From the NCBI GenBank assembly GCA_019638675.1, contig JAHBTE010000001.1, positions 124,001 to 188,000 of the forward strand: 64,000 nucleotides of DNA, given 5' to 3'. Shown one piece after another: positions 25,018 to 34,247 of this stretch (the first letter of the stretch is position 1; every line of letters begins with the position of its first letter). The DNA is from Fimbriimonadaceae bacterium. Its GTDB lineage: Bacteria; Armatimonadota; Fimbriimonadia; Fimbriimonadales; Fimbriimonadaceae. A program made the translations under genes and the position numbers. A model generated the notes under the pieces. It was not told the DNA's origin, made no database searches, and worked only from the letters and a program-made list of their open reading frames with translations.

Positions 25018-25845
25018 ATGGGAAGACCTGGCTACCGAAGAGGCCCTCAACCACCACGCAAACAAGGATCGCTCCTGATGGGGCTTGTCGTCGCAGGCAT
25101 CGCGTTTTTCGCCTACATTTCAAGCTCGCAAACTAATCCTGTCACCGGCGAGGAACAGAGAGTCAACCTTTCTCCCGACCAGGAAATCGCGCTTGGTTTG
25201 CATGCGGCTCCCGAGATGGCTCAACAACACGGTGGAGTCGTTGAATCAGGCCCAGAAGCTGAATCTGTACGTCGAGTCGGAACCTTCCTTGTCCACAACT
25301 CAGTAGCCAAAAATTCACCTTACGAATTCAACTTCCACCTGCTCGCCGATACTCAAGTCGTCAATGCCTTTGCACTTCCCGGTGGGCAAGTATTTATTAC
25401 TCGAGCATTGCTCCGACAACTTGAATCAGAAGGTCAGCTTGCCGGAGTTCTTGGGCACGAAATCGGTCACGTCATCGAACGCCACGGGGCAGAACACATG
25501 GCTAAACAGCAACTGACCCAAGGTTTGACAGCTGCAATTGCAACTGCCAGCGACAATCCAAATTCTGCCGCAATGGCGCAAGCAGTTGGTTCCATGCTTA
25601 ACATGAAATATGGTCGTAGCGATGAACTGGAAAGCGACAAATGGGGAGTCACTCTTCTCGCCGAAACTGGATACGATCCTCGCGCACTCATCGGAGTAAT
25701 GAAGGTGCTCGAACGAGCAAGCGGCGGACGCTCTCAACCAGAATTCATGTCTACTCACCCGAGTCCAGAAAACAGAATTGAGCGAATCGAAGAAACGATC
25801 CGCTCAAAATTCCCTAACGGAGTGCCTTCTAGCCTCCGCCCGTAA
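25018..25845 (+). CDS. M48 family membrane-anchored metalloprotease
   Basis: A 275-residue protein with one N-terminal membrane helix (about residues 19-35) and a periplasmic M48 domain. The zinc motif is HEIGH at 147-151 (LAGVLGHEIGHVIERHG), and the third ligand Glu lies in SDELESDKWG. This compact, single-helix form resembles BepA/LoiP-type proteases involved in envelope protein quality control rather than multi-spanning HtpX. TAATAT at 25005-25010 ends 7 bp before the ATG, suggesting a leaderless transcript. It ends 9 bp from the convergent Ig-like lipoprotein gene. Confidence 0.9.
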   Translation: MGRPGYRRGPQPPRKQGSLLMGLVVAGIAFFAYISSSQTNPVTGEEQRVNLSPDQEIALGLHAAPEMAQQHGGVVESGPEAESVRRVGTFLVHNSVAKNSPYEFNFHLLADTQVVNAFALPGGQVFITRALLRQLESEGQLAGVLGHEIGHVIERHGAEHMAKQQLTQGLTAAIATASDNPNSAAMAQAVGSMLNMKYGRSDELESDKWGVTLLAETGYDPRALIGVMKVLERASGGRSQPEFMSTHPSPENRIERIEETIRSKFPNGVPSSLRP

Positions 25846-25854
25846 TAGGGTCAA

Positions 25855-26784
25855 TTATCCAATATGGATTGAACCGCCGCCCGCCGTAACGGTTACGGTT
25901 GCGGTTCTGGAGATGGTGGGATCAGCTACGCTGGTTGCCCGAACAGTGTACGTTCCTGGAGTAGCGGGGGCTGTGTAAAGGCCAGCCGCGTTAATAGACC
26001 CCTTGCTGGCACCTCCATCCACGCTCCAAGTAACCGCAGTATTTGCTGAACCCACAATAGTTGCAACAAATAGTTGTGAGCCAAAAATACTGAGACTTGC
26101 ACTTGCTGGCAGAACCGATAAGCCAAGCTTCACCGTTACGTTGCCTTGGCCAGAAACACCAGATTCAGATTCAGTTGCCGTAACTGTAGATGTACCCATT
26201 AGAAGTGCTTGAAATACACCAGATGTTGATCCAATCGTGCCGACCAAAGGTTGGCTCGATTGGAAATTAATTCCGGTTGGGGATACCAAAACAACATCTC
26301 CATTTGAGTTCTTGGGAGTTGCTACGATAGTGGTGTTTTGTAAAGCAGTCAAAGTGGTCGACGCAGCTATTTGAACTTGGGTGATCGTGCTGGCAAGAGT
26401 CAAGTTGATTATGTTTCCTGGGCCTTCGACAATTTCCGCCAGCGTACTCGCTGAACCCTGTGCGACTCCTGAGCCATCAATTACCGGGTATGCCGATGCG
26501 GTGACCAGAACTTCACCCAACGGAATATCTTCAATCAATGCACTTGTTTGGGGTCGAGGAATTACCACCGAATGGGTTTTGCTCCCGTCTTTCCATATCT
26601 CTACGACAATGCTATTTGAGGCAGTTGGAATGGTTCGTGAGGTGAGTGCTTCGGGCCATTCGATTCCCAGTGTCATAGAACCGGCTGGAATTGTAGAACC
26701 AGTTTGTCCGCCGCACCCAAATAGCATAGCGAATAGGCTGGCGACGATGCCCACGCGCAGAGCGCGGATTATATTAATTTTCAT
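25855..26784 (-). CDS. Lipoprotein with bacterial Ig-like domain
   Basis: A 309-residue protein with a signal peptide and lipobox LFGC (Cys24). An N-terminal beta domain (about 35-130) is followed by a BIG2-like region (about 130-215) and a final Ig-like domain with TWSVDGGASKGSINAAGLYT, TYTVRATS and TATVTVTAGGG, a pattern common in cell-surface proteins. No catalytic motif. Probably an outer-surface or periplasmic protein; ligand unknown. Confidence 0.75.
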   Translation of the reverse strand: MKINIIRALRVGIVASLFAMLFGCGGQTGSTIPAGSMTLGIEWPEALTSRTIPTASNSIVVEIWKDGSKTHSVVIPRPQTSALIEDIPLGEVLVTASAYPVIDGSGVAQGSASTLAEIVEGPGNIINLTLASTITQVQIAASTTLTALQNTTIVATPKNSNGDVVLVSPTGINFQSSQPLVGTIGSTSGVFQALLMGTSTVTATESESGVSGQGNVTVKLGLSVLPASASLSIFGSQLFVATIVGSANTAVTWSVDGGASKGSINAAGLYTAPATPGTYTVRATSVADPTISRTATVTVTAGGGSIHIG

Positions 26785-26915
26785 TTTCTTCCCAAGGCCC
26801 CTTCAGTAATTCGAAGCCAGATTAAATCCTCGGAAACAGAGATAGTTCGCAATACAATGAAACTTGCGGATTTGGTAGCAAGTGACCTTTATAAGTTAAT
26901 TAGGGAAAAGTTGTA

Positions 26916-26993
26916 TGGGGCGAATAACCGGGCTTGAACCGGCGACCTCCTGAGTCACAGTCAGGCGCTCTAACCAACTGAGCTATACTCGCC
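26916..26993 (-). tRNA. tRNA-His (GTG anticodon), CCA encoded
   Basis: The minus strand folds as a full cloverleaf: acceptor GCGAGTA with TATTCGC, D stem GCTC/GAGC, anticodon stem CCTGA/TCAGG with loop CTGTGAC (anticodon GTG), and T loop TTCAAGC. A G precedes position 1 and pairs with discriminator C73, the His identity element G-1:C73, and CCA is encoded. Total 78 nt. Confidence 0.97.
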
Positions 26994-27070
26994 ACTTGGC
27001 TCTATAGTATAGGCGATCTGAAAGCAGTTCTTATCAGGACCAGGTGAATTCGCAACCAGGGTATCTTTCA

Positions 27071-27671
27071 TTGAATCGAATCGTTACCTTTTGACCCCTA
27101 TATCGCTGGAGTTGACGAAGCTGGTCGGGGCCCCATCGCCGGGCCGCTTGTGGTTGCCGCCGCGATCCTCCCAGAAGGGTTCGATGCGAGTGGAATTCAC
27201 GACTCTAAGCAACTCTCATTTGAAGAGCGAGAGCAGCAGTTTTCTCGGATTGTGGCTGAGGCCAACTACTCAATCCAGATCGTTTCCCACGAAGAAGTTG
27301 ACCGGTTGAACATTCTGAGGGCAACTTTGCAAGCGATGAGTCAAGCTTTGCGAGAACTCGACCCACAAGCAAAGCAGGCACTCATTGATGGAAACCAATT
27401 GCCCCCTAACCCTCCTTGCCCGGTAGAAACAGTGGTGAAAGGCGATGGAAAATACGCCGCAATTGCCGCCGCTTCTATCCTTGCCAAAGTCACCCGCGAC
27501 CGTCTGATGATTGAAGCCAATCTGGAATACCCTGGCTACGGGTTCGATCGCAATTTCGGCTACTACAATCCGGTTCACGTTGCGGCCCTCGAAAAACTCG
27601 GCCCCTGCCCCATCCATCGGCGGTCTTTTGAACCAATTAAATCCCTGGTCAACCAACCTTTACTCTTTTAG
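27071..27671 (+). CDS. rnhB: Ribonuclease HII; reading frame needs a +1 shift near its start
   Basis: The catalytic N-terminus YIAGVDEAGRGPIAGPLVVA is encoded at 27099-27158, and the rest follows to 27671 with DGN, KGDGKYAAIAAASILAKVTRD and HRRSF, all typical of RNase HII, which nicks RNA in RNA-DNA hybrids. In this frame, however, the only codons between the stop TGA at 27072 and the GTG at 27150 include no ATG, GTG or TTG, and the GTG lies after the catalytic Asp-Glu. A TTG at 27071 with AGGG 9 bp upstream reads NRIVTF and then hits TTT-TGA-C. One extra base there would lead into DPYIAGVDEAGRG, giving about 199 residues, the normal length. See findings. yraN follows 2 bp downstream. Confidence 0.8.
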
Positions 27672-27673
27672 CT

Positions 27674-28018
27674 ATGAGAGAAACTGCAAAATCCAAGGGC
27701 AAACAAGCCGAAGATCAAGCGGCTCAATATCTGCTCAGTTTAGGGTACACACTCATCACGCGGCGGTTCAAAACCCGGCATGGCGAAATTGATCTAATCG
27801 CGTTGGATGGCGAAACGCTTGTATTCGTTGAAGTTAAATTCAGGGCCAGAAATACAGTGAGCCCGGAGGAATCCGTGACTGACCTCAAATCAGCCAGATT
27901 TCAATCAGCCGTCGCCGAGTATTTTTCCAAAACTGACCAACCACCGATGCCAGCCCGCTACGATCTCATCGCAATTGATCAAGCCGGACTGCGGCATCAC
28001 AAAAACGCAATCGTTTAG
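27674..28018 (+). CDS. yraN: YraN family (UPF0102) endonuclease-like protein
   Basis: A 114-residue protein with the UPF0102 pattern: KGKQAEDQAAQYLLSLGYTL, then RHGEIDLIALDGETLVFVEVK, which carries the Holliday-junction-resolvase-like E-D-EVK nuclease motif. yraN commonly follows rnhB, as here with a 2-bp gap. The terminal four bases overlap the convergent metG stop. Biological role is not established in the family. Confidence 0.93.
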   Translation: MRETAKSKGKQAEDQAAQYLLSLGYTLITRRFKTRHGEIDLIALDGETLVFVEVKFRARNTVSPEESVTDLKSARFQSAVAEYFSKTDQPPMPARYDLIAIDQAGLRHHKNAIV

Positions 28019-29958
28019 TGGACGTTCGCGCCTTCCGGAGCTTCTGCTTCTGGCTGAAGGAGAATTGCCTGACCATCTTCGTCATCTGCGGCGAGTAACA
28101 TTCCTTGACTCTCGTGTCCCATGAGCTTCGCGGGTTTGAGGTTGGCAACCACAATCACCTGACGACCGATCAAATCTTCGACCGAATATTTTTTCTTGAT
28201 TCCCGCAAGGATTTGGCGCATCTGGTCACCTACCTTGACTTGGAGCTTCATCAGTTTTTCGCTACCTTCAACCGGCTCGGCCTCAATAACTCTTCCAACC
28301 TTTAGGTTGACTTTCATAAAGTCACCGAATTCGATTACCGACGGCGGTTCGGGAGCCGCTTTCTTTTCAGGTTTCTTTTCGGTTTTCGGTTCTGTAGGAG
28401 CGGCTTGTGGTTTCAGTTCTTCCATGATGGTTTTATCGAGTCGTGGGAAAATTGGTTCTGGGCTGCCCAGTTTGGTGCCAGCAGGGATTAAGCCTGCCTC
28501 GCCAATATCGGCCCAATTTTGTACGCCAGAAACTCCCAACTGCCGGGCAATTTCTGCGCTCACGGTTGGGATGATCGGCTTCAGCATTCCTGCCGCGTTG
28601 GCAACGACCGCAAGCATTGAGGCAATTACCGCTGGTAGTTCTGGGCTGTTTTCTTTTGCCAGTTGCCAAGGAGCGCGGTCATCAACGTACTTATTCAGCC
28701 AGCGAACAAGATCAATTCCGGCGGAAACAAAGTCGTCAAGTTTGAGAGGCACCATTGCATCTTCTGCAAGTGTCTTGTGACGGAGAATCGCCTCTTGGGC
28801 GGCTGGCTCAATAGCGGCACTCGGCATGACACCGTCGCAGAACTTGTGCGCCATGCTCAGGCTTCGGTTCAGAGCGTTTCCAAGATCGTTAGCAAGGTCG
28901 GCATTGTAAATCCGTGCGACTTCCTCTCTTGTGTAGTTGGTGTCTCCGTCGTACGGCAAACTTCGGGCAAGGCTAAACCGAACAACATCCTTCGCAATTG
29001 GTTCGGCACATCCAGCGCGCTCGGTGTAGAAGGTCACCAATTCATCGGGAGCAATAACGTTGCCCAGACTCTTGCTCATTTTGCTGTCGCCGAACACAAA
29101 CCATCCGTGAGCGGCAACCGCTTTCGGAAGAGGCAAATCTGCCGCCATGAGCATTGCGGGCCACATCGTAGCGTGGAAGCGAGTGAAGATCTCCTTAGCC
29201 ATCCAATGAACGTCGGCGGGCCACAAATCCTGCCAATTTCCGTCCGGCCAGCCCGTCGCGGCTAAATAATTGATGAGAGCATCGAACCAAACGTAGATCA
29301 CTTTGGTGTCATCGCCAGGAACAGGAATTCCCCAGCCAGGATTGGTTCGGGTGATGCACACATCCCGCAATCCCTGCTTGATAAAGCTAACGACTTCGTT
29401 TTTTCGGCCGGCAGGAATCAACCAATCCGGTTCGTTTTCAATTTTTTCGAGAAGTGGTTTTTCGAACGCGGATAGCTTGAAGAACCAGTTATCTTCTTCC
29501 ACCCATCGCACTGGGTTGCCATCTGGGCTCTTGCCATCTACGACTTCCGATTCCTTCACAAATGTTTCCGCCGAAACGTCGTACCAGCCTTGGTACTTGT
29601 CCATGTAGATATAGCCACGGTCGCGAATGACCTCGAACAGCTTTTGCGCGGCTTTGCGGTGAGTTTCGCTGGTCGTGCGGAAGAACACATCGTATTCAAT
29701 ATCCAAGCTGTCGGCGCAATCCTTAAAGGTTTGGCTGATGCGATCCACAAAAGCGATCGGGTCTTCGCCCGCCGCAATTGCCGCTTCGTAAACCTTCAAA
29801 CCGTTCTCATCGGTTCCGGTCAAAAAGTAGGTTTCCCGGCCCTGCATGCGCTGGTATCGCGTACAGATATCGCAAGCAAGCATCGTCAGCGCATGACCTA
29901 CGTGCGGAACAGAGTTCACATAGTAAATCGGGGTCGTGACGTAATAGCGCTTGGACAT
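28015..29958 (-). CDS. metG: Methionyl-tRNA synthetase with C-terminal tRNA-binding domain
   Basis: A 647-residue class I aminoacyl-tRNA synthetase. The HIGH-type motif is PHVGHA at residues 18-23, KMSKSLGN lies near 293-300, and the anticodon-binding helical domain contains DRAPWQLAKE. A low-complexity Lys/Pro/Glu linker (about 515-545) leads to an EMAP/Trbp111-like OB domain (FMKVNLKVGRVIEAEPVEGS). The connective peptide lacks the zinc-binding Cys sets of the E. coli-type enzyme, consistent with the shorter zinc-free class. It charges both initiator and elongator tRNA-Met. Confidence 0.97.
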   Translation of the reverse strand: MSKRYYVTTPIYYVNSVPHVGHALTMLACDICTRYQRMQGRETYFLTGTDENGLKVYEAAIAAGEDPIAFVDRISQTFKDCADSLDIEYDVFFRTTSETHRKAAQKLFEVIRDRGYIYMDKYQGWYDVSAETFVKESEVVDGKSPDGNPVRWVEEDNWFFKLSAFEKPLLEKIENEPDWLIPAGRKNEVVSFIKQGLRDVCITRTNPGWGIPVPGDDTKVIYVWFDALINYLAATGWPDGNWQDLWPADVHWMAKEIFTRFHATMWPAMLMAADLPLPKAVAAHGWFVFGDSKMSKSLGNVIAPDELVTFYTERAGCAEPIAKDVVRFSLARSLPYDGDTNYTREEVARIYNADLANDLGNALNRSLSMAHKFCDGVMPSAAIEPAAQEAILRHKTLAEDAMVPLKLDDFVSAGIDLVRWLNKYVDDRAPWQLAKENSPELPAVIASMLAVVANAAGMLKPIIPTVSAEIARQLGVSGVQNWADIGEAGLIPAGTKLGSPEPIFPRLDKTIMEELKPQAAPTEPKTEKKPEKKAAPEPPSVIEFGDFMKVNLKVGRVIEAEPVEGSEKLMKLQVKVGDQMRQILAGIKKKYSVEDLIGRQVIVVANLKPAKLMGHESQGMLLAADDEDGQAILLQPEAEAPEGANVH

Positions 29959-30083
29959 GGAAGTTCAAAGTCTACCAACCATGCCAAATTTTGCCCGCGA
30001 CCACCCTAGTAACCATCCTAGGTTTTATAAAATAGGCTTGGAAAACCCTATACAGCTAGGGATTCGCCTCCGAAAACGTATGT

Positions 30084-30632
30084 GTGAGTGAAGTTTCCAA
30101 ATTAGCTCGAATACCCTCCCGAAAATCTCGTCAGGCTGGATTCTCTCTCCTGGAGACAACGATGAGTATGTACATCATGCTCATGGGGGTTCTTGTTTTT
30201 AGCGGCATGGCCGTGTTTTCAAACAAGATTGCACTCCAAGCCAAAATGCGCTCCTCGGCTTACCAAGTTGCTCGGCAACAAATGGAAACGCTGAAGTCCA
30301 CGAGCTTCGAAAGACTCGCTGCAGTTAGTGATACTGCTTTTTCTATTCCAGACGATGTTATTGCGTCTCTGCCCGGAAACACCAACTCCAAATACGAAGT
30401 GCAAGGACTTTATAATATTCAGGATTCCACTTCTACACTCAAGCAAGCAAATGTGCGAATTCGGTGGCGAAACGCCTCGACCCCCGAGGGCAAAGTTGCT
30501 CCTTGGTCGGAAGTTCGACTCGGAACAATTCTCGTCAAGCCAGGCTCAGTAACCGCTGGCGCACCCGCATCGGGATCATCAGGCTCTTCGGGTGGTGGTC
30601 TTCTCGGCGGACTGTTAGGAGGAAAATCATGA
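30084..30632 (+). CDS. Minor pilin / type II secretion pseudopilin-like protein (PilV-like)
   Basis: A 182-residue protein with a prepilin N-terminus: SRQAGFSLLETTMSMYIMLM (cleavage after Gly, Glu at +5), then a hydrophobic helix and a short globular head. The last 30 residues are Gly/Ser rich (a GSSGSSGGGLLGG type tail). It starts with GTG at 30084; an ATG four bases earlier is out of frame and closes after three codons. It is the first of three overlapping genes, the next ATG overlapping its stop, with AGGAGG 6-11 bp upstream. Resembles PilV/GspI-type minor pilins that prime pilus assembly. Confidence 0.82.
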   Translation: MSEVSKLARIPSRKSRQAGFSLLETTMSMYIMLMGVLVFSGMAVFSNKIALQAKMRSSAYQVARQQMETLKSTSFERLAAVSDTAFSIPDDVIASLPGNTNSKYEVQGLYNIQDSTSTLKQANVRIRWRNASTPEGKVAPWSEVRLGTILVKPGSVTAGAPASGSSGSSGGGLLGGLLGGKS

Positions 30633-31495
30633 AATATATGCGCAGATCAAAACGATCCGGTATGACAACCATGGAACTCGTCGTTAGTGGCACAGTCATG
30701 TTAGGGGTCGTTGTCATGGGATTTGATGTCATGCTGACCGGCGTCAAGGTGAGCAAAAAGGCGACAAATGATGCAGCAGTAAATGAGCAAAATCGTTCTC
30801 TTGTCGAACGGTTCAACAACGACGTACAAAATTCCATCGCCGTCGTTGGCGGCAAACCTTTACTAGGGCTCGGGATCTCAAGCGATAAAGAGCAAGTTGT
30901 TCTCAAAGTACCGAAATTCGATGCTTATGGTCGGAGAATTGCGAATAGCTATGAGTTGATTTCGTACTACCTTTCAACTAACAGTAACGGTAAATGCATC
31001 AAGCGTTCAACTTGCAACTACAACGGATTGCTCGTATCGGGATTGTCAACACCGGAAGTGGTCGTAGAGTACGTTGAAAACGTAAAGTTTGAGTACGGGA
31101 AAGCGACAACCCTCACGTACGATACTGGCAATAGCGGCTTCCTGTTACCTGGCACAGATAACGATAGTTCCGATCCAGCATACGGAAAGGTGAGCTTGAC
31201 TAGTATGAAGTGCAGTTGGGGCCGGATGGTGCTTGATACTAGAAACCAAATTAAGTCATCACCTGCGGTCAACATTTCTAATAACAAGGTTCAAATCAGC
31301 GGTGCCGTTGCAGGTTCCACAGTAGATGCCGCGTTCTTTGTAAGCTCTGATACGGCTAGCTTATTAGTACCAGTTGATCTCAATGCCAACTTTGTTCGGA
31401 TCACCGCGAAAATTAAAAAAGTTGAAGGACGAAACGGCGAATCGACTGGAAATTCCACTCTGATCACGACTGCAAGTTTGAGGAATGCCCAATGA
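30629..31495 (+). CDS. Minor pilin-like protein (PilW-like)
   Basis: With the ATG at 30629 (overlapping the preceding TGA and preceded by AGGAGG) this gives 288 residues. A longer open frame extends upstream but lies inside the preceding gene. The N-terminus RSGMTTMELVVSGTVMLGVV is a prepilin signal with Glu at +5, followed by a hydrophobic helix and a large beta-rich head with DVQNSIAVVGGKPLLGLG. Size and position as the second gene of the set match PilW/GspJ-like minor pilins. Its stop overlaps the next ATG. Confidence 0.8.
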   Translation: MKYMRRSKRSGMTTMELVVSGTVMLGVVVMGFDVMLTGVKVSKKATNDAAVNEQNRSLVERFNNDVQNSIAVVGGKPLLGLGISSDKEQVVLKVPKFDAYGRRIANSYELISYYLSTNSNGKCIKRSTCNYNGLLVSGLSTPEVVVEYVENVKFEYGKATTLTYDTGNSGFLLPGTDNDSSDPAYGKVSLTSMKCSWGRMVLDTRNQIKSSPAVNISNNKVQISGAVAGSTVDAAFFVSSDTASLLVPVDLNANFVRITAKIKKVEGRNGESTGNSTLITTASLRNAQ

Positions 31496-33105
31496 AAATA
31501 AATCGAAGTAAACAAATCGGTCTTTCCATGCCAATGACCTTGATGTTCTTCATGGTCATGGGAATGGTCACGGTTGTCAGTATGAGCCTCAGTGCAACTA
31601 CAGACAGCATGGTGTACCGTGGCGTACAAAAGGTGCAGGCCACCGAACTTGCAGAGAGTGGGATTAACGTTCTTTACGACAGGATTTGCCAACGGTTGAT
31701 CTCTGGCAATAATTTGGGTTCTAACTTTGATGGAATGTCGCTCAGTTCCACTCTAGGAGGCGACGCGCGCAAAAATGGCACTTACTCGGCCAAGGTTCTT
31801 GATGTCACCTACACGGATGTAGAGCCAGCCCCAGGTCAGCCTAACGGTAGCGTTTTACGCACCTACACCTTCATTGTCGAAGGCACAGGCACGGCGGCAA
31901 ATGGAACTGAATCGGTCATCACAGCGTCGTTCCAAGGCGAGGTCGTCGCTGCTAAAGGAGCATTTACGAGCTTCGTTAAGGACTGGTCTACCTACCCAGC
32001 GGCGATCCAATCCAACTCAACCGTTTCCATCGTAGCGAATTCGGGATTCTCTACAAAAGACCCTAATTCTTCAAATAAGGAAGCTCATATCGTGGCTAAC
32101 CAAGGGGTTAAGTGGATGACTGCTTCGGGCATCAAAGAAGATATCACTGACCCTAAAGTTATTGATGTGGAAGGTTTTATCCTCGTTCCTAACCAGCCAA
32201 CCGCAACCTATTTGGGAATGACCACCTCGGTTTCTGGTTTGGCGAATCCAAACGGAGTCCAAAACTACCGCACCGCCGCGCCATGGATCAATAAACCAAC
32301 TCCTTACACAGTCGTTGAAAACGGCGTGACTCCGCTTGGGCAATCTTTGCCATTTGCATCACAAGCGCAAGTTGATTCGTGGGTGAATAGCTGGTCAACT
32401 CAAATCAACACGAACCCAAATGCAACCCTGTTTGGCAACAGCATTTCCAGCGTGAACATTCCAGTTGTCAACGGGGAATCAATTTTAACCTCACCGGCAA
32501 AAGTGAGCGGCAACATGAGTGTCACCGCTGGTACCACGATCCACTTAGTTCCGCGAAGCACAAACCCAGAGGACAATGTGGTTTTTGTTTCCGGCTCCCT
32601 CATCAACAGCGGCAACATTGTGAACCATGGGGTTACGCTTGTTGCTCAGGATTACAGCGATACCGCAAGCGCTTCCTATAAGCTCTCTGACACGAAAACT
32701 ACGTTCAAAGACCTAGAAGAAGTGTATTCAAAGGCAGGGTTGTTTGCTTACGGTCAGCCAAATCCGAATGGCAGTTCAAGCGATGGGCAAATCAACTTGA
32801 ACTCGGACGTTGACGGCAAATACGGCCTTGTTTATGCTCTATCTGGTTACGTGAAAGTGACGGGAAACATGAAGATGACGGGAATCATCATGTCGGGTGC
32901 GGCTAAGCCACCAACATCAGAAACTCGTTATGGCACTGGCCTTGCGGGCGGTGTCACGGTTGCCCCTAAGAATGGAAACGGCTTCACAATCCAGTACGAG
33001 CGAAAAGTGAAGTCCTTCACTATTCCAGGAAGACTGGTTGACAATAGCCAAGTGATCGTCCCGTTCCGGGCAAACAACCTCACCGATTGGCGGCAACTCC
33101 GCTAA
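31492..33105 (+). CDS. PilX-like pilus/secretion-associated protein
   Basis: A 537-residue protein whose ATG overlaps the previous TGA. The N-terminus KQIGLSMPMTLMFFMVMGMV has a hydrophobic helix like prepilins but lacks Glu at +5, which is the GspK/PilX pattern for a tip-like subunit. Then TTDSMVYRGVQKVQATELAESGINVLYDRI, the typical PilX N-terminal segment (the AELAESG part), here given in pieces, and a long beta-rich region reminiscent of polymer-forming or autotransporter-like repeats (VSGNMSVTAGTTIHLVP). It completes a three-gene minor-pilin operon closed by a strong terminator. Confidence 0.78.
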   Translation: MKINRSKQIGLSMPMTLMFFMVMGMVTVVSMSLSATTDSMVYRGVQKVQATELAESGINVLYDRICQRLISGNNLGSNFDGMSLSSTLGGDARKNGTYSAKVLDVTYTDVEPAPGQPNGSVLRTYTFIVEGTGTAANGTESVITASFQGEVVAAKGAFTSFVKDWSTYPAAIQSNSTVSIVANSGFSTKDPNSSNKEAHIVANQGVKWMTASGIKEDITDPKVIDVEGFILVPNQPTATYLGMTTSVSGLANPNGVQNYRTAAPWINKPTPYTVVENGVTPLGQSLPFASQAQVDSWVNSWSTQINTNPNATLFGNSISSVNIPVVNGESILTSPAKVSGNMSVTAGTTIHLVPRSTNPEDNVVFVSGSLINSGNIVNHGVTLVAQDYSDTASASYKLSDTKTTFKDLEEVYSKAGLFAYGQPNPNGSSSDGQINLNSDVDGKYGLVYALSGYVKVTGNMKMTGIIMSGAAKPPTSETRYGTGLAGGVTVAPKNGNGFTIQYERKVKSFTIPGRLVDNSQVIVPFRANNLTDWRQLR

Positions 33106-33114
33106 ACCAACAAG

Positions 33115-33150
33115 AAGCCTCGATCAAACGATCGAGGCTTTTATATTTTT
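33115..33150. terminator. Bidirectional terminator between pilin operon and dnaJ-type gene
   Basis: An 11-bp perfect stem (33115-33125 with 33130-33140), loop AAAC, followed by TTTATATTTTT rightward and, leftward, by TTCTTGTT. It lies between two convergent operons. Confidence 0.88.
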
Positions 33151-34247
33151 CGCATTGAATCGGCAACAAACCAGCCGAGTAATCCGAACAAATACATCAC
33201 TCCGCCACCCCAGATCAAAGTTTGTCCGACCGCATCCCACCCTGCGCTGAACCGGGCGAATCCGAAAGCAATCGTCGCGCACATTACATAAACAATCAAC
33301 CGAGTCAAGCTCGTGTTAAACGACTTTTGGCTTGCGCCAACCAGAAAATAAATCCCAGCGGCGAGCCAAAAGTTGATGAGAGAAATCACCGCTACCAATA
33401 CTCCCGGGTGGAACCGATAGCCCGCAATCCCTCCACCTAAATCAAAGTGGTCAATTAAATCTGAAGTTGAAAGCGAGACCCCTATCGCAATCCCCGATAC
33501 TAACAACATTCCCCAGGTCGCGATTCCCCAAGTGGATATCGGGCTGAACCACGCCATTAACGGTGGTTCCTTGGAAAGTGCCGTATAACAGACTGCCGCC
33601 ACGATTACAAATACTCCGGCAAAAAAAGCCATTGGGTTCTTTTCACCCGGATCACGCGCGACCTCGGTTTTGCGGCGTTTGCTGGCATCCAGCATCGCGA
33701 CGTGCATTTTTTGGTAAACCTCGTTAGAAGGATCGAACTGAAGCGCAAACGCGAACTGCTTAGCCGCTTCTTCATAGGCTCCTTTCAAACGGGCGGCGTC
33801 GCCCAAAACTGCGTAGGCAAGAGGTTCATTTTTCCCAGAACGGAGAATTTCCTCAGCTAGCTCGGTGGCATCTCCCCAGCGGCTTGCGCTGGCAAACTTT
33901 TCTAGTTGCTCAAGATTCCTCCGATGCCGTAAAAACTCTTCCTTCGTTGCTGAAGAGCCTCGGCCTTGCTGTGCTTTTGCTTGTGGCGGATCAGCTTTTG
34001 GTTGAGTTGACTCGGCTTTCGGTTCAGCGGGTTTAGTTTTTGGCTTTCTAAACGAATCGTAAACTTTGCGCCTTTCTTCGTTGCTCAGAATCTCGTAGGC
34101 TTCTTTAACCGCTAGGAACTTCTCTGCCGCTTCCGGTAAAGGATTCCGGTCTGGGTGATATTCTCTGGCAGACTTTCTAAACGCCGCACGGATTTCATCC
34201 TTGGTTGCGGTTTCTTTGATTCCAAGAACTGAATAATGATCGGTCAC
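33141..34247 (-). CDS. J-domain protein with C-terminal membrane helices
   Basis: A 368-residue protein with a complete J domain at residues 3-66, including HPD at 31-33 (AREYHPDRNP), so it should stimulate an Hsp70/DnaK ATPase. A Lys/Pro/Ala-rich linker (69-100) leads to a helical TPR-like segment (about 105-185, RWGDATELAEEILRSGK and EEAAKQFAFALQFDPS). The C-terminal third has four to five hydrophobic helices. It lacks the zinc-finger and client-binding domains of DnaJ. It is the last gene of an operon with two GspF-type proteins, its start overlapping the preceding stop by four bases, so it may help assemble that membrane machine; this is inference. Confidence 0.85.
   Translation of the reverse strand: MTDHYSVLGIKETATKDEIRAAFRKSAREYHPDRNPLPEAAEKFLAVKEAYEILSNEERRKVYDSFRKPKTKPAEPKAESTQPKADPPQAKAQQGRGSSATKEEFLRHRRNLEQLEKFASASRWGDATELAEEILRSGKNEPLAYAVLGDAARLKGAYEEAAKQFAFALQFDPSNEVYQKMHVAMLDASKRRKTEVARDPGEKNPMAFFAGVFVIVAAVCYTALSKEPPLMAWFSPISTWGIATWGMLLVSGIAIGVSLSTSDLIDHFDLGGGIAGYRFHPGVLVAVISLINFWLAAGIYFLVGASQKSFNTSLTRLIVYVMCATIAFGFARFSAGWDAVGQTLIWGGGVMYLFGLLGWFVADSMRKI

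Noticed and set aside
28663-29265. 200-codon plus-strand open frame
   Set aside because: Antisense of metG without recognisable features.
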